Counted from the first letter of the stretch, positions 33,225 through 45,900 are shown. The stretch is 64,000 nt of DNA from DASQUK01 sp035697145 (GCA_035697145.1 DASSDL010000234.1:1-64000); one strand, 5' to 3'. Notes: generated from the sequence alone by a model not told the origin. Translations and numbers: made by a program.

Positions 33225-34406
33225 ATGGCTGGTTCCGTCATCCTCGCCGGTGCCCGTACGCCGATCGGCAAGCTCTCGGGCGCCCTGGCCGGCTTCAAGG
33301 CCATCGACCTCGGCGGCTTCGCCATCGAGGCCGCGCTCGACCGGGCCGGCGTCGCTCCCGACGAGGTCGACTACGTGTTCATGGGCCAGGTGCTCCAGGC
33401 CGGCACCGGCCAGATCGCCGCCCGGCAGGCCGCCGCCAACGCCGGCGTTCCCATGACCGTGCCCGCCACGACCGTCAACAAGGTGTGCCTGTCGGGACTC
33501 AACGCGATCTTCCTCGCGGACCTGCTGATCCAGTCCGGGGCCGCGGAAGTGGTGGTGGCCGGCGGCATGGAATCGATGACGCAGGCGCCCTACCTGCTGC
33601 CCGGTGCCCGGGAGGGCTACCGCCTGGGTGACCGCTCGGTGGTCGACTCGATGATGTACGACGGCCTGTTCTGCGCCTTCGACCAGGTGGCGATGGGTGC
33701 CGGCACCGAGAAGTACGCCGCCTCGGCCGGCATCGCCCGCGAACCCCAGGACGACCTTGCCGCCAAGTCGCACGAGCGGGCGTCCGCCGCCATCAAGGAG
33801 GGCCGGTTCGCCGAGGAGATCGTCCCGGTGGAGGTGCCTCAACGCCGCGGGGACCCGCTGGTCGTCGACACCGACGAGGGCGTGCGGCCGGGCACCACGG
33901 TCGAGTCACTGGCCGCGCTGCGCCCCGCCTTCGACAAGGCGGGCAACATCACCGCCGGCAACGCCTCGCAGATCTCCGACGGCGCCGCCGCCGTGATCGT
34001 CGCCTCCAAGGCTGCGGCCGAGCGGCTCGGGGCCGCCGAGCCCCTGGGCGAGATCGTCGGCTACGGGCAGGTGGCCGGCCCGGATCCGTCGCTGCTCACC
34101 CAGCCGTCGCGTGCGATCCTGGCGGCATTGGCGTCGGCCGGCAGGGTCGTCGAGGACGTCGACCTGTTCGAGCTCAACGAGGCGTTTGCCGCCGTGGGGC
34201 TGGCGTCGATGGAGGACCTCGGCATCACCGACGACGTGGTCAACGTCAACGGTGGCGCCATCGCCCTCGGTCACCCGATCGGCATGTCGGGCACTCGCCT
34301 CGCCCTCTCCCTGCTGCTCGAGCTCAAGCGCCGCGGCGGCGGCCTCGGTGCGGCCGCCCTGTGCGGCGGCGGCGGCCAGGGCGACGCCCTGTTGCTGGCG
34401 GCCTGA
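33225..34406 (+). CDS. phaA: acetyl-CoA acetyltransferase (thiolase)
   Basis: A 393-residue thiolase. The acyl-binding cysteine is in NKVCLSGLNAIFLADLLI; the catalytic His in NVNGGAIALGHPIGMSG; and the second Cys in AALCGGGGQGDALLLA. It starts SVILAGARTPIGKLSG. Length and motifs suit the biosynthetic type, which joins two acetyl-CoA to acetoacetyl-CoA. GGGGGAAG precedes the ATG. With hbd and ccr it forms the entry to the ethylmalonyl-CoA pathway. Confidence 0.93.
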   Translation: MAGSVILAGARTPIGKLSGALAGFKAIDLGGFAIEAALDRAGVAPDEVDYVFMGQVLQAGTGQIAARQAAANAGVPMTVPATTVNKVCLSGLNAIFLADLLIQSGAAEVVVAGGMESMTQAPYLLPGAREGYRLGDRSVVDSMMYDGLFCAFDQVAMGAGTEKYAASAGIAREPQDDLAAKSHERASAAIKEGRFAEEIVPVEVPQRRGDPLVVDTDEGVRPGTTVESLAALRPAFDKAGNITAGNASQISDGAAAVIVASKAAAERLGAAEPLGEIVGYGQVAGPDPSLLTQPSRAILAALASAGRVVEDVDLFELNEAFAAVGLASMEDLGITDDVVNVNGGAIALGHPIGMSGTRLALSLLLELKRRGGGLGAAALCGGGGQGDALLLAA

Positions 34407-34429
34407 AGGCAGGGTCCGGTCGCTTCACT

Positions 34430-34906
34430 TCAGGGTCCGAGGCGCGTGAGGCCGCGGACACGGTCGAACGCAGGGTCGGAGCTGACGATCGTCGCGCAGG
34501 TGGCGCCCAGAGCGTGGGCAGCGTGGAAGGCGTCGCGTGGCGCGAGCCCCGGCGATGCCATCAGCCCCTTCGCCTGGTCGACCGTCGCCAGATCGGTCGT
34601 TTGGAGTTCCAGGTGCAGGTCGTCGATCGCGCGCCAGGTCGTCGTCAGGCGCCGACGCATCGACCGCATGACCGCAGTCGCGCGCGATCGGTACGTCGAT
34701 AGCGGGTCAGGGTCGCCGTCGTCGCGCAACCAGGCCAGCACCAACCGGTAGGCGAGCTCGTCGAAGACCAGCGCGCTGACCACGCCGCTGTCGCCATCGA
34801 GCTCCTCTAGCACGCGGGAGCGCCAACCCTCGATCTCGGCCAACGTCTGCTGCGGCGACCGCAGGTGGACGTAGAGATAGTTGGCGTCGAGGTAGCAGCG
34901 GCTCAC
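34430..34906 (-). CDS. PIN-domain protein, probable toxin
   Basis: A 158-residue protein. It opens with CYLDANYLYVHL (first metal Asp), then VVSALVFDELAYRLVLAWL (metal Glu), and later GLAPRDAFHAAHALGATCATIVSSDPAF with the last two acidic residues. These are the sites of PIN ribonucleases such as VapC. GTG 34906 overlaps the HTH gene's stop as GTGA, so the two are made together. Its target would be RNA, perhaps tRNA. Confidence 0.82.
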   Translation of the reverse strand: MSRCYLDANYLYVHLRSPQQTLAEIEGWRSRVLEELDGDSGVVSALVFDELAYRLVLAWLRDDGDPDPLSTYRSRATAVMRSMRRRLTTTWRAIDDLHLELQTTDLATVDQAKGLMASPGLAPRDAFHAAHALGATCATIVSSDPAFDRVRGLTRLGP

Positions 34907-35244
34907 GCGCGGCGCGTGGCTCTTTCGAGGGCGGGATCGGTACGTTCCGACCACGGGCCCCCCTCGAGGGCTTCGACAAGCTCGTCGTCGGTGCCCTGAC
35001 CGGCGGCGCCGGCAGTCTCGTCCCAAGCTGCGGCCGGGTCTGGCTCGGTACGCCAGAGCGCGCCGGGCTCGACCCCGAGGGCGCCCGCGAGCCGGCCGAT
35101 GGTCTGGAGGTCGACCCGGGTCGCCCGGCCGGTGAGGATGTGCCGCACCGTCTTCGCGTCGAGACCGGCCGCCTGGGCGAGCCGCGATGGCCCCCAGCCT
35201 CGCCGCGCCGCGAGTTCATCGACTCGCCAGGAGATCGTCGCCAT
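34903..35244 (-). CDS. XRE-type HTH protein, probable antitoxin
   Basis: About 113 residues. WRVDELAARRGWGPSRLAQAAGLDAKTVRHILTG is a helix-turn-helix; VDLQTIGRLAGALGVEPGALW completes the XRE fold. The rest is acidic and probably disordered, as in antitoxin tails that bind PIN toxins. Starts at 35244, 35253 or 35256 are possible; a GAGGG site stands just before the last two. It likely represses its own promoter. Confidence 0.78.
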   Translation of the reverse strand: MATISWRVDELAARRGWGPSRLAQAAGLDAKTVRHILTGRATRVDLQTIGRLAGALGVEPGALWRTEPDPAAAWDETAGAAGQGTDDELVEALEGGPWSERTDPALERATRRA

Positions 35245-35400
35245 GAGGAGCATCATACCCTCGGCGGGAGGATGTTCCATAGAGGCGGTGAGCGGCCAGC
35301 CGCCGATCGTGATGCCGTACACCCAGAACTTGGACAGGAAGTCGGGCGTGAAATCACCCGGCCAGACGCTGAGGAAGCTGACCCGCCAGGCCGCAAGTGT

Positions 35401-35429
35401 TTGACAGTCGCTCGCCCGTGCCTTTCAAC
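35401..35429 (+). promoter_or_regulatory. possible promoter of topA
   Basis: TTGACA (35401-35406), 17 nt, then TTCAAC. The first box is a perfect -35 sequence, the second a weak -10. The ATG of topA follows 9 nt later, so the mRNA would be leaderless. Confidence 0.4.
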
Positions 35430-35438
35430 TGTCCGCCG

Positions 35439-38168
<2,730 letters not shown>

Positions 38169-38207
38169 CAACTGCCTGCTGGCTGCAGCGCTCTAGCGTT
38201 CCCTGTG

Positions 38208-39665
38208 ATGGAGGCGCGCGACCACGACGTCGACGATCCGTCCGAGGTCGTCGGGGCACTCCGGGCCCTCCACGACCATCCCGGTGAGGGCGCCTCGTTC
38301 GTCGAGCGGGTCTTCGGGACGACCACGTTCTTCCGGCTGTGGCTGGCCCAAGCGCTGTCGTCATTGGGCGACTGGCTGGGCTTCCTGGCCATCCTGATCC
38401 TGGCCAATCGCCTCGGGTCCGGCGCCCCGGGCGCTTCGGTGGGCCTGGTGATGGCCGCCCGCATCGTTCCCGGCTTCTTCCTGTCGGCGGGCGCCGGGGT
38501 GCTGATCGACCGGATGGACCGCAAGCAGGTGATGGTCGCCTCGATGCTGGTGAGGGCGCTGGTGGTGGCGTCGCTGCCGTTCGTCGATTCGGTCATCGGC
38601 CTCGTGTTCGCTTCGCTGGTGCTCGAGCTGGCCACGCTGTTCTTCTCGCCGGCCAAGGAGGCGACGGTTCCCAACCTGGTGCCGGTCGAGAAGCTGGCGA
38701 CGGCCAACTCGCTCGGGCTGGCCGCTGCCTACGGCACCTTCCCCCTGGCGGCCGGCCTGTTCGCCCTGCTCGCCGAGGTGGCAGAGTGGCTCGGCGGCAT
38801 CGATGCCTTCGACACCCTGCGCACCAGCCAGGAGGCGGTGGCGTTCTACGTCAACGTCGTCTGCTACCTGACCGCGGCGCTGATCATCTATCGGCTCTCC
38901 ATCCCCCGCGACCACATCCGCACCCACGACGACCGCTCGATCGACCTCGGCCAGGTCTTCAAGGAGGTCAAGGAAGGCTGGCACTACGCCTTCATCACTC
39001 CGGTGGTGCGGGCGGTCAACGTGGGCCTGGCGTGTGGGCTCATCGGCGGGGGCATGCTGATCCCGCTGGGGCAGACGTTTTCCGAGCAGGTCCTCCACGC
39101 GGGCCCGGGTGGCTTCGGCGTGTTCGTGTTCGCGCTCGGCGTTGGCACCGCCGCCGGGGTCGTCGGTGTGTCGGCGCTGCAGGCACGACTGCGCAAGGCC
39201 CGAACGTTCGTGCTGTCGCTCTCCTGCGCGGGCGTGGCGCTGATCGTCGGCGTATCGATGTCGACCCTGATGCTGGCGGCCACGTGGGTGGCGATCATGG
39301 GCATCTTCGCCGGCAGCGTCTACGTGCTGGGCTTCACGTTGTTGCACGAGAACGTCGAGGACGAGCTGCGGGGCCGCATCTTCTCGGCCCTCTACACGCT
39401 GGTGCGGCTCTGCGTGCTGCTGGCCATGGCCGTGGCGCCACTGCTGGCGGACCTGCTCGACGGCCTGTCCAACCGGTTCGTCGGCGGCCAGATCGACGTG
39501 GGCATCGAGGTCTCCGTGCCGGGCGTACGGCTGACGTTGTGGCTGGCCGGCGTCATCATGTTGATGGCCGGTGCCCTGTCGGCGGCGGCACTGGGCGGCC
39601 TGCGTTCCCGCTCGGCATCGGGAGGGGAGCCGGGCGGACTCTCCCGGGAGAGGTCCGTGGCATGA
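38208..39665 (+). CDS. MFS transporter
   Basis: A 485-residue membrane protein with about 12 helices. Seen: WLAQALSSLGDWLGFLAILILA, then LMDRMDRK-like LIDRMDRKQVMVAS (loop 2-3 motif of the family), ATLFFSPAKEATVPNLV and GFTLLHENVEDELRGRIFSA. It belongs to the group related to EntS and macrolide exporters. Substrate unknown. Its stop overlaps tmk as ATGA, so they are coupled. GTG 38205 is an alternative start. Confidence 0.82.
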   Translation: MEARDHDVDDPSEVVGALRALHDHPGEGASFVERVFGTTTFFRLWLAQALSSLGDWLGFLAILILANRLGSGAPGASVGLVMAARIVPGFFLSAGAGVLIDRMDRKQVMVASMLVRALVVASLPFVDSVIGLVFASLVLELATLFFSPAKEATVPNLVPVEKLATANSLGLAAAYGTFPLAAGLFALLAEVAEWLGGIDAFDTLRTSQEAVAFYVNVVCYLTAALIIYRLSIPRDHIRTHDDRSIDLGQVFKEVKEGWHYAFITPVVRAVNVGLACGLIGGGMLIPLGQTFSEQVLHAGPGGFGVFVFALGVGTAAGVVGVSALQARLRKARTFVLSLSCAGVALIVGVSMSTLMLAATWVAIMGIFAGSVYVLGFTLLHENVEDELRGRIFSALYTLVRLCVLLAMAVAPLLADLLDGLSNRFVGGQIDVGIEVSVPGVRLTLWLAGVIMLMAGALSAAALGGLRSRSASGGEPGGLSRERSVA

Positions 39666-40318
39666 GCTCTTTGGCGGGTTTGGAGCAGCGCGGCCGCTTC
39701 ATCGTGTTCGAAGGTGGCGAGGGCAGCGGCAAGTCCACCCAAGCGGCCCGGCTTGCCGACCGACTCGGGGCCTTGCTGACGCGGGAACCCGGGGGCACGG
39801 CAATAGGTGTCGCGCTGCGGGCGCTCCTGCTCGACGCCCGCACGTCCGAGCTCGACGACCGGGCCGAGGCGCTCCTCGTGGCCGCCGACCGAGCGCAGCA
39901 CGTGGCCGAGGTCGTCCGTCCGGCGCTGGCGGCCGGCCGGCATGTGGTCTCCGATCGCTACGTCGGTTCGACGCTGGCGTACCAGGGATTCGGGCGAGGC
40001 CTGCCGGTCGACGACCTCCGCCGGCTGTCCGGCTGGGCGGCGGCCGGCCTGACACCCGACCTGGTTGTGCTGCTCGACGTTCCGCGGGAGCTGGGGTCGA
40101 CGCGCGCCGCCGGTCGCGCCGATCCGGCGCCGGACCGCGTCGAGGCCGCCGGCGACGGCTTTCACGACCGGGTCATGCGGGGCTACCGGGCGCTGGCGGC
40201 GGCCGATCCGACCCGCTGGGTGGTGGTCGACGGCACGGCGCGGGCCGACGACGTCGAGGCGGTGGTGTGGAAGTCGGTCGCCGCCCGCTGCCCGGAGCTG
40301 GCCAAACTGGGCCGATGA
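39662..40318 (+). CDS. tmk: thymidylate kinase
   Basis: A 218-residue kinase that makes dTDP from dTMP. FIVFEGGEGSGKSTQAARLAD is the P-loop; TREPGGTAIGVALRALLLD and VSDRYVGSTLAYQGFGRGLP hold the substrate-binding Arg and the DRY motif. ATP lid region: AAGRADPAPDRVEA. Length is normal. It overlaps both neighbours (ATGA), giving an MFS-tmk-holB operon. topA, tmk and holB lie together in many actinobacteria. Confidence 0.94.
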   Translation: MSSLAGLEQRGRFIVFEGGEGSGKSTQAARLADRLGALLTREPGGTAIGVALRALLLDARTSELDDRAEALLVAADRAQHVAEVVRPALAAGRHVVSDRYVGSTLAYQGFGRGLPVDDLRRLSGWAAAGLTPDLVVLLDVPRELGSTRAAGRADPAPDRVEAAGDGFHDRVMRGYRALAAADPTRWVVVDGTARADDVEAVVWKSVAARCPELAKLGR

Positions 40319-41409
40319 CTGTTTCGTCTGAGGTGGTCGCCGTCGATCCGTGGCGGGACGTGGTCGACCAGGCCGCCGCCATCCGCCAACTCGAGGCGGC
40401 GGCGCGGGCGCCCGTCCACGCCTACCTGCTGGTGGGCCCGCCGGGCTCCGGCAAGCGGGCGCTGGCCCGGGGCTTCGCCGCAGAGGTCCTGGCCAGGCCG
40501 GATGCCACCGACCATGACCGCGACCGCCACGTGCGCCTGGCGCTGGCGGAGCAGCATCCCGACCTGCGGATCGTCGAGCCGGAGGGCATGACCTTCCGCA
40601 AGGGCGAGGCCGAGCGCATGGTGCGGAACGCCACGCTGGCGCCAGTCGAGGGCGGCCGCAAGGTGATCGTCGCCCTGGGCTGCGAGCTCATGGAGGACGA
40701 GGCCGCCGGCTACCTGCTCAAGACGATCGAGGAGCCGCCGGCATCGACGGTGTTCGTGCTGTTGGCCACCGAGGTGGTACCCGAGCTGGTGACGATCGCC
40801 AGTCGGTGCGTGCGCATCGAAGTGTGTCCGCTGGCAGCGGAGGCCATCGCCGAGCGGCTGATGGCCGAGGGTGTCGAATCCGAGCGGGCGGTCGCAGCGG
40901 CCTCCGCTTCGTCGGGAGACATGGACCGCGCCCGGACCCTGGCGACCGACGACCGCTTGGCCCAGAGGCATCGGGCGTGGCGGGAGGTTCCGCGCCGGCT
41001 CGACGGCACCGGGGCGCGCGCCGCCCAGGTCGTGGCCGAGCTGCAGGCGATGATCGGCGAAGCGCTGGTCCCGCTGCAGCAGCGACAAGCCGACGAGGCC
41101 GCCGCCGTCGAGGCCCAGGTCGCGCAGTTCGGGCTCCGGGGCGCCGGGAAACGTGAGACCGAGACGCGCCACCGGCGTGAGGTCCGCCGGTTCCGCATGG
41201 CGGAGCTGCGCTTCGGGCTCGCCACCCTGGCGGCCGCCTACCGCGACGCCCTTGTGGCCGGCGGGCCGGGTCCATCGTCGGCCCGCCTGGTCGACGCGTT
41301 GGCACGCATCGACGACGCCGGACTGGCCCTGATCCGCTACCCCAACGAGACGCTTTTGCTGCAGGCATTGGTCGCCCGCCTGCCCGCCGTGCCGGGGGGC
41401 CGGGACTAG
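40315..41409 (+). CDS. holB: DNA polymerase III delta-prime subunit
   Basis: A 364-residue clamp-loader subunit. Near the N-terminus HAYLLVGPPGSGKRALARGFA is the P-loop; VEGGRKVIVALGCELMEDEAAGYLLKTIEEPPASTVFVLLAT is the typical arm, and ASRCVRIEV the sensor 1 area. The zinc-binding cysteines of some homologues are not seen. The C-terminal third is Arg/Glu-rich and helical (ETETRHRREVRRFRMAELRF). The tRNA gene follows 25 nt later. Confidence 0.88.
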   Translation: MTVSSEVVAVDPWRDVVDQAAAIRQLEAAARAPVHAYLLVGPPGSGKRALARGFAAEVLARPDATDHDRDRHVRLALAEQHPDLRIVEPEGMTFRKGEAERMVRNATLAPVEGGRKVIVALGCELMEDEAAGYLLKTIEEPPASTVFVLLATEVVPELVTIASRCVRIEVCPLAAEAIAERLMAEGVESERAVAAASASSGDMDRARTLATDDRLAQRHRAWREVPRRLDGTGARAAQVVAELQAMIGEALVPLQQRQADEAAAVEAQVAQFGLRGAGKRETETRHRREVRRFRMAELRFGLATLAAAYRDALVAGGPGPSSARLVDALARIDDAGLALIRYPNETLLLQALVARLPAVPGGRD

Positions 41410-41434
41410 CGCGCTGCTATCCTCTCCCGTTCAC

Positions 41435-41507
41435 GCCCGAGTAGCTCAGACGGCAGAGCAACGCACTCGTAATGCGTAGGTCAGGAGTTCGATTCTCCTC
41501 TCGGGCT
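41435..41507 (+). tRNA. tRNA-Thr (anticodon CGT)
   Basis: A full cloverleaf of 73 nt. Acceptor GCCCGAG/CTCGGGC, D-stem GCTC/GAGC, anticodon stem ACGCA/TGCGT with loop CTCGTAA, T-arm AGGAG-TTCGATT-CTCCT. The anticodon CGT reads ACG (threonine). CCA is not encoded (CCG follows). It is a likely integration site for the element to its right. Confidence 0.95.
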
Positions 41508-41620
41508 CCGAGGGTGGCTCTGAGCAGGGTAAACGTCCCTCAGATGGCGTGGTTCGACAGCAGGTAGCTCTTGAACAGCGTCGTGACAGCAAATAACTCG
41601 CCCGGTAGAGTTCGGGTGGC

Positions 41621-42544
41621 ATGGCGCGTTCGACGACCACCCGGGCGAGCTACGGCACGCTCAACCTGTTGATCCCGTCCTGGGAGCGCTCGCTCCGGGC
41701 GACCAACCGGGCGCCTCGAACGATCCAGGCGTACGTCGAGGCCGCCCGGCTGTTCGAGGCGTTCCTGCGGGATCGCGGCATGCCGACCGACATCGGCGCG
41801 ATCCGCCGCGAGCACGTCGAGGCGTTCCTCGAGGACGACCTGTCGCGCGGCCTCGCCGCCACCACGGCCGCCGGCCACTACCGACGGCTGCAGCAGCTCT
41901 TCCGCTGGCTCGACGAAGAAGGCGAGATTCCCCAGTCGCCGATGGCCAAGATGCACCCACCCCAGGTCCCGGAGCAGCCCGTGCCCGTCGTGTCGGACGA
42001 CGAGCTCGCCAAGCTCCTCAAGGCCTGCACCGGCAATGGCTTCGCTCCCCGGCGCGACGCGGCGATCATCCGGCTGTTCATCGACACCGGTGTCCGCCTC
42101 GGCGAGATGGCGGGCCTGACCGTCGAGGGGATCGACTGGGACCTCGACGTCGTCCACGTCGTCGGCAAAGGCCGCCGGACCCGTGCGGTCCCGTTCGGTG
42201 CGCGTGCCGGCCAGGCGCTCGACCGTTACCTGCGGGTACGGCGCCAGCACATCGTGGCGGACAGCGCGGCGCTGTGGCTTGGCGTGCGTGGGCCGATGAC
42301 GCACTGGGGCATCTCGCAGATGCTCGCCCGTCGCTGCGACGAGGCCGGGATCGATCGCATCCACCCCCATCAGTTCCGGCACACGTTCGCCCACGCGTGG
42401 ATGGCCGCCCACGGCAACGAGACCGACCTCATGCGCCTGGCCGGCTGGCGGAGCCGCGACATGGTCGGCCGCTACGGCGCCTCGGCCGCCGACGAGAGGG
42501 CCCGCGAGGCCCACAAGCGCCTGGCCCTCGGCGATCGGATCTGA
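41621..42544 (+). CDS. tyrosine recombinase/integrase
   Basis: A 307-residue protein. The N-terminal SAM-like domain (about 18-100) has RTIQAYVEAARLFEAFLRDRG. The catalytic domain has LFIDTGVRLGEMAGLTVEGID (first Arg), HPHQFRHTFAHAWMA (His-x-x-Arg), LAGWRSRDMVGRYG (His/Trp area and the nucleophile Tyr). Overall like XerC/D and small phage integrases. It starts 113 nt after the tRNA-Thr gene, the usual place for an element that enters the tRNA 3' end. Confidence 0.88.
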   Translation: MARSTTTRASYGTLNLLIPSWERSLRATNRAPRTIQAYVEAARLFEAFLRDRGMPTDIGAIRREHVEAFLEDDLSRGLAATTAAGHYRRLQQLFRWLDEEGEIPQSPMAKMHPPQVPEQPVPVVSDDELAKLLKACTGNGFAPRRDAAIIRLFIDTGVRLGEMAGLTVEGIDWDLDVVHVVGKGRRTRAVPFGARAGQALDRYLRVRRQHIVADSAALWLGVRGPMTHWGISQMLARRCDEAGIDRIHPHQFRHTFAHAWMAAHGNETDLMRLAGWRSRDMVGRYGASAADERAREAHKRLALGDRI

Positions 42545-42879
42545 CGGGCCGGTCCGCGCCCGGCGGGTTTGGCCGGGGCCGCTGGCGGGCCGAGCGCGCT
42601 GGTGAATCGGCGACAGAACGCCGGTTCGGAGCGGGTCAAGAGACGTTTGCTGGGTGTTGTTCTGTGCGCGGCGCTCGGGCGGGTTGCGGAGGCGGGCTGA
42701 TCGAACGTTGGGCTGGTACTGGAGTCGCACCCGGCGCGCCTCAAACCCTAGCGATCTGGGACAGACCGCCCCGATCCTGGCGGGCTGAGGAAGCGATGAG
42801 TGCGTATAGCGACGGTCCACCTCTCGGTCAGGCCGAAGAGCGAGAAGAACCATGACCGACAACGAGGGAGCGCTTCCCC
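42545..42879. other. intergenic stretch, no gene seen
   Basis: About 335 bases after the integrase. Frames are short or Arg-rich. No RNA gene, strong hairpin or repeat of the tRNA end is visible. It leads into an IS110 fragment. Confidence 0.4.
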
Positions 42880-42990
42880 CATCGAAATGCGTGGCGTTGA
42901 CGTACCGGCCAACATCGCCGGTGTGGCCGATCACTAGTGCAGCGACCATCGGACCGACAACCGCCGTCAGACACTGACCCGCCAGCCGCC
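42880..42990 (-). pseudogene. IS110-type transposase fragment
   Basis: On the minus strand CLTAVVGPMVAALVIGHTGD and VGRYVNATHFDGGSAP resemble the conserved block of IS110 transposases (GIGPVVAA..I.GHTGDV.RF....HFASY.GTAP). Only about 37 codons are left. It begins right after the stop of the large fusion gene. Confidence 0.6.
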
Positions 42991-42991
42991 A

Positions 42992-45900
42992 TCACGTCTG
43001 GTCGGCTGCGGTCAGGGCCCGGGCGGCTTCGATCTCGGCGAGGATCTGGTCGAGGTTGTCGGGGCCATGGTCGACGTAGTCGAGCATCCCCTGATAGAAG
43101 GCTCCTGGAGTGTCCGCCCGGGTAACCGAGCCGATGCTGGGAGGCATGAGGTCGGAGGCGTCGAATCGCCACTGCCCGGCGGCAACTCCATCGCGCACCT
43201 CCTGGCAGAGTCGCACCCGCAAGGCGTTGACGCTCTCGTCGAGCCCGGTGGCCCGACAGTGGCCCACCTCGAACCCGGCGTTGGCGGGGAGGAACTGGCC
43301 ACCGGGGTTGGCGGCCCAGACGCTGCCCCACTCCGGGTTCAGCACCCAGCGCAGGAACTCGCGGATCTCGGGGCGGTCCCGGAAGGCGCCGGCGAAGTCC
43401 CCACCGCCGAAGACCGGCGTGTCACCACCGGCGTCGACCGGCGGCAGAGCGAAGTAGCCGACGTCCTCCCCGACGGCCGCCCATGCGGGGAGAATGTGCT
43501 TGATCCAGCTCGCACCGAGATCCAGCCAGCAGCCCGGGGGGTTCGAGACGAGCGCGCCGACGGCGTCGACGAAGTTCAGCCGGCTGATCGAGTCGGCGCC
43601 GCCCCGGACGAAGCCCTCGCCGAAGGCGACCTGACCAAACATCGCCACTGCCCGTCGAACTATGGGGTGGTCGAAGGGGATTTCGCCTTGGGCCCAACCG
43701 TCGTAGAGGTCAACGCCCCCAAGCCGAAGCACCAAGGACTCGACCCAGTCGGTGGCCGGCCAGCCGTCGGCGCTCCCGCCGGACTCGAGGCCGATGCACC
43801 AGGGGGTCTGCCCTTCGGCCGCCATCTGCTGGGTCAGGGCGACCAGCTCGTTCCAGGTCTCGGGGACGGCGTACCCGGCTTCTTCGAACTCGGGCACGGG
43901 ATACCAGACCAGGCCCTTGGCGCTGAGAGCGGCGGGAACCCCGAAGTAGGCCGAGCCAACGGTGGCGGCGTCGACGAGGTAGTCGCCCACCTGGCGCCGC
44001 ACGTCGGCCGGGTCGAGGTAAGTGCTCAGGTCGACGAGCTGACCATCCTCGGCGTAGCTGGTGACCGCCGCCGGTTGGGCCCAGACGGCTACATCGGGAG
44101 GGTCACCGCGCTCGACCGCCGCCGCGATCTGTGCTTCCGAAGTATCGGGATTCGCCGTGTAGGCGACCTCGATGCCGGTCCGCTCTTCGAATCGGGCGAG
44201 CTCGTCCCCGAGGCCCTCGTCGGGGGGCTCGATGCCGACAAGGCTGATGGTGGTGCCGGCTAGCGGCCGGTCGGCCGGTGACCGCAGCTCGGGCCGGACA
44301 GGGTCTTGGGGAACGGCCGGCCAGCCGTCATCACTGGTTCGGACGGGACACGGCTCAATGGCGTACCTCGTGCACTCTTCCGCGGTGAAGGAGCGGCTGA
44401 GATGGCCGCGGGCGAGGTCGACCAGTTGGGCCAGGGGAAGCCGGAAGATGCCCGTCGGCCCGTCGGGGCCGATACGGACCTCGGCGGGGGCGTCGGTGGC
44501 GGGGTAGGGGACTCGCGCCGCCTGGATGGCCCAGTGCAGCGCCTCCTCAGCCTCGACGACGGCCCGGATGTCGGCGCGGGCGCTGGCGTCAAGGGATTCC
44601 AGCGCCAGCAGCATCGCCAGCTCGGGATCGTCAGCGGCGAGGATCGACGCCCCGGCCAAGCGGCGGGGCTCGGCTGTGTCGGCCAGCTCCTGGGCGAGCC
44701 GGTTGGCGTCGTTGCGTTGGGTGACGGCGAACGCGGCAACAGCAGCGACCAGGGCGAGTACGACACCACCGCCGACGAGCTGGCGGGTGCGCTGCCGGGT
44801 CTTCCGCCGGAGCCGCTCCTCCCGGCGCCCACGCTCCTGCTCGGCGGCTGCCTCGGCGTCGCGCTGGGCGACGCTGGACTCGAGGAACGTCCGCTCGGCG
44901 GGGTGGAGCGAGAGGTCGGTACCGCCCGCCCACGCCGCGATCTGCTCGAGGCGCAGGCCCTGGAGCAGGTAGGCGGGATCCTGATCCGCGCCCTGCCAGT
45001 CGGCCGCGGCGCTGGCCAGGCGCCGTTGCTGGCCGAGGTCCTCGCGGCTGTCGTCGATCCAGGCCCGGAGGCGGTCCCACTCGGTGAGCAGGGCCTCGTG
45101 GGCGATCTCGACGGTGGGGCCCCGGGTGACCGGGTCGCGGTCGAAGGTGAGCAGCCGGTGGCGGCCGAAAGCATCGAGCACCACCTCGACGGAGGGATCT
45201 GGAAGGGTGGTGAGCTCCTGGCGGAGCACGCGGCGGCGGACATCCTCGGTCCCCTCCCCGAGGGTCACCAGCCGGAGTAGGACCTGGCGAGTCGCCTCCT
45301 GCGCGGGGCCGTCGAAGCCGACGTAGAGGGCCTCGGCCCGACGTATCAGGGCGCCCGACACGCCTCCCATCTCCCGGTAGGCGGCGAGCTCGATGACCGG
45401 TCCCCGGCGCTGGTCGAACAGCTCGGTAAGGGCGTACTGGAGGAGCGGCAGGGCCCCGGGGCGATCGCTGACGTCGGCCACGATCTCGGCGACCAGGCCC
45501 GGCTCGAAGCGGACGCCCAACCGGTCGGCGGGTCCGTCGATGGCACGTTCGAGCTCCTCCGCGGACATCGGCGTGATCACCTCGGTGCCCCGGCGCAGCA
45601 GCTCACCGATGGCCCGATGGCCGAGGGGACGGTCGTAGAAGTCGGCGCGCAGGGTGGCCACCACGCGCAGGCCGCCGAGGGGGTCTTCGACCGCCGCCGC
45701 CAAGGCGTCGAGGAAGGCCTGGGTCCTTGCATCCGGGGCTTGGGTGAACAGCTCCTCGAACTGGTCGATGACGAGCAGCAGCTGCGAACGCTCGGGGACG
45801 ACCCGCCGCACGGCCCGCCGGATGCCAGCCTCGCCGTCGGTGAGCTGCTCGAGCAGGCTGGCGGGTGGGTTGACGGCGACACGCAGCAGCCCCGCCTCCA

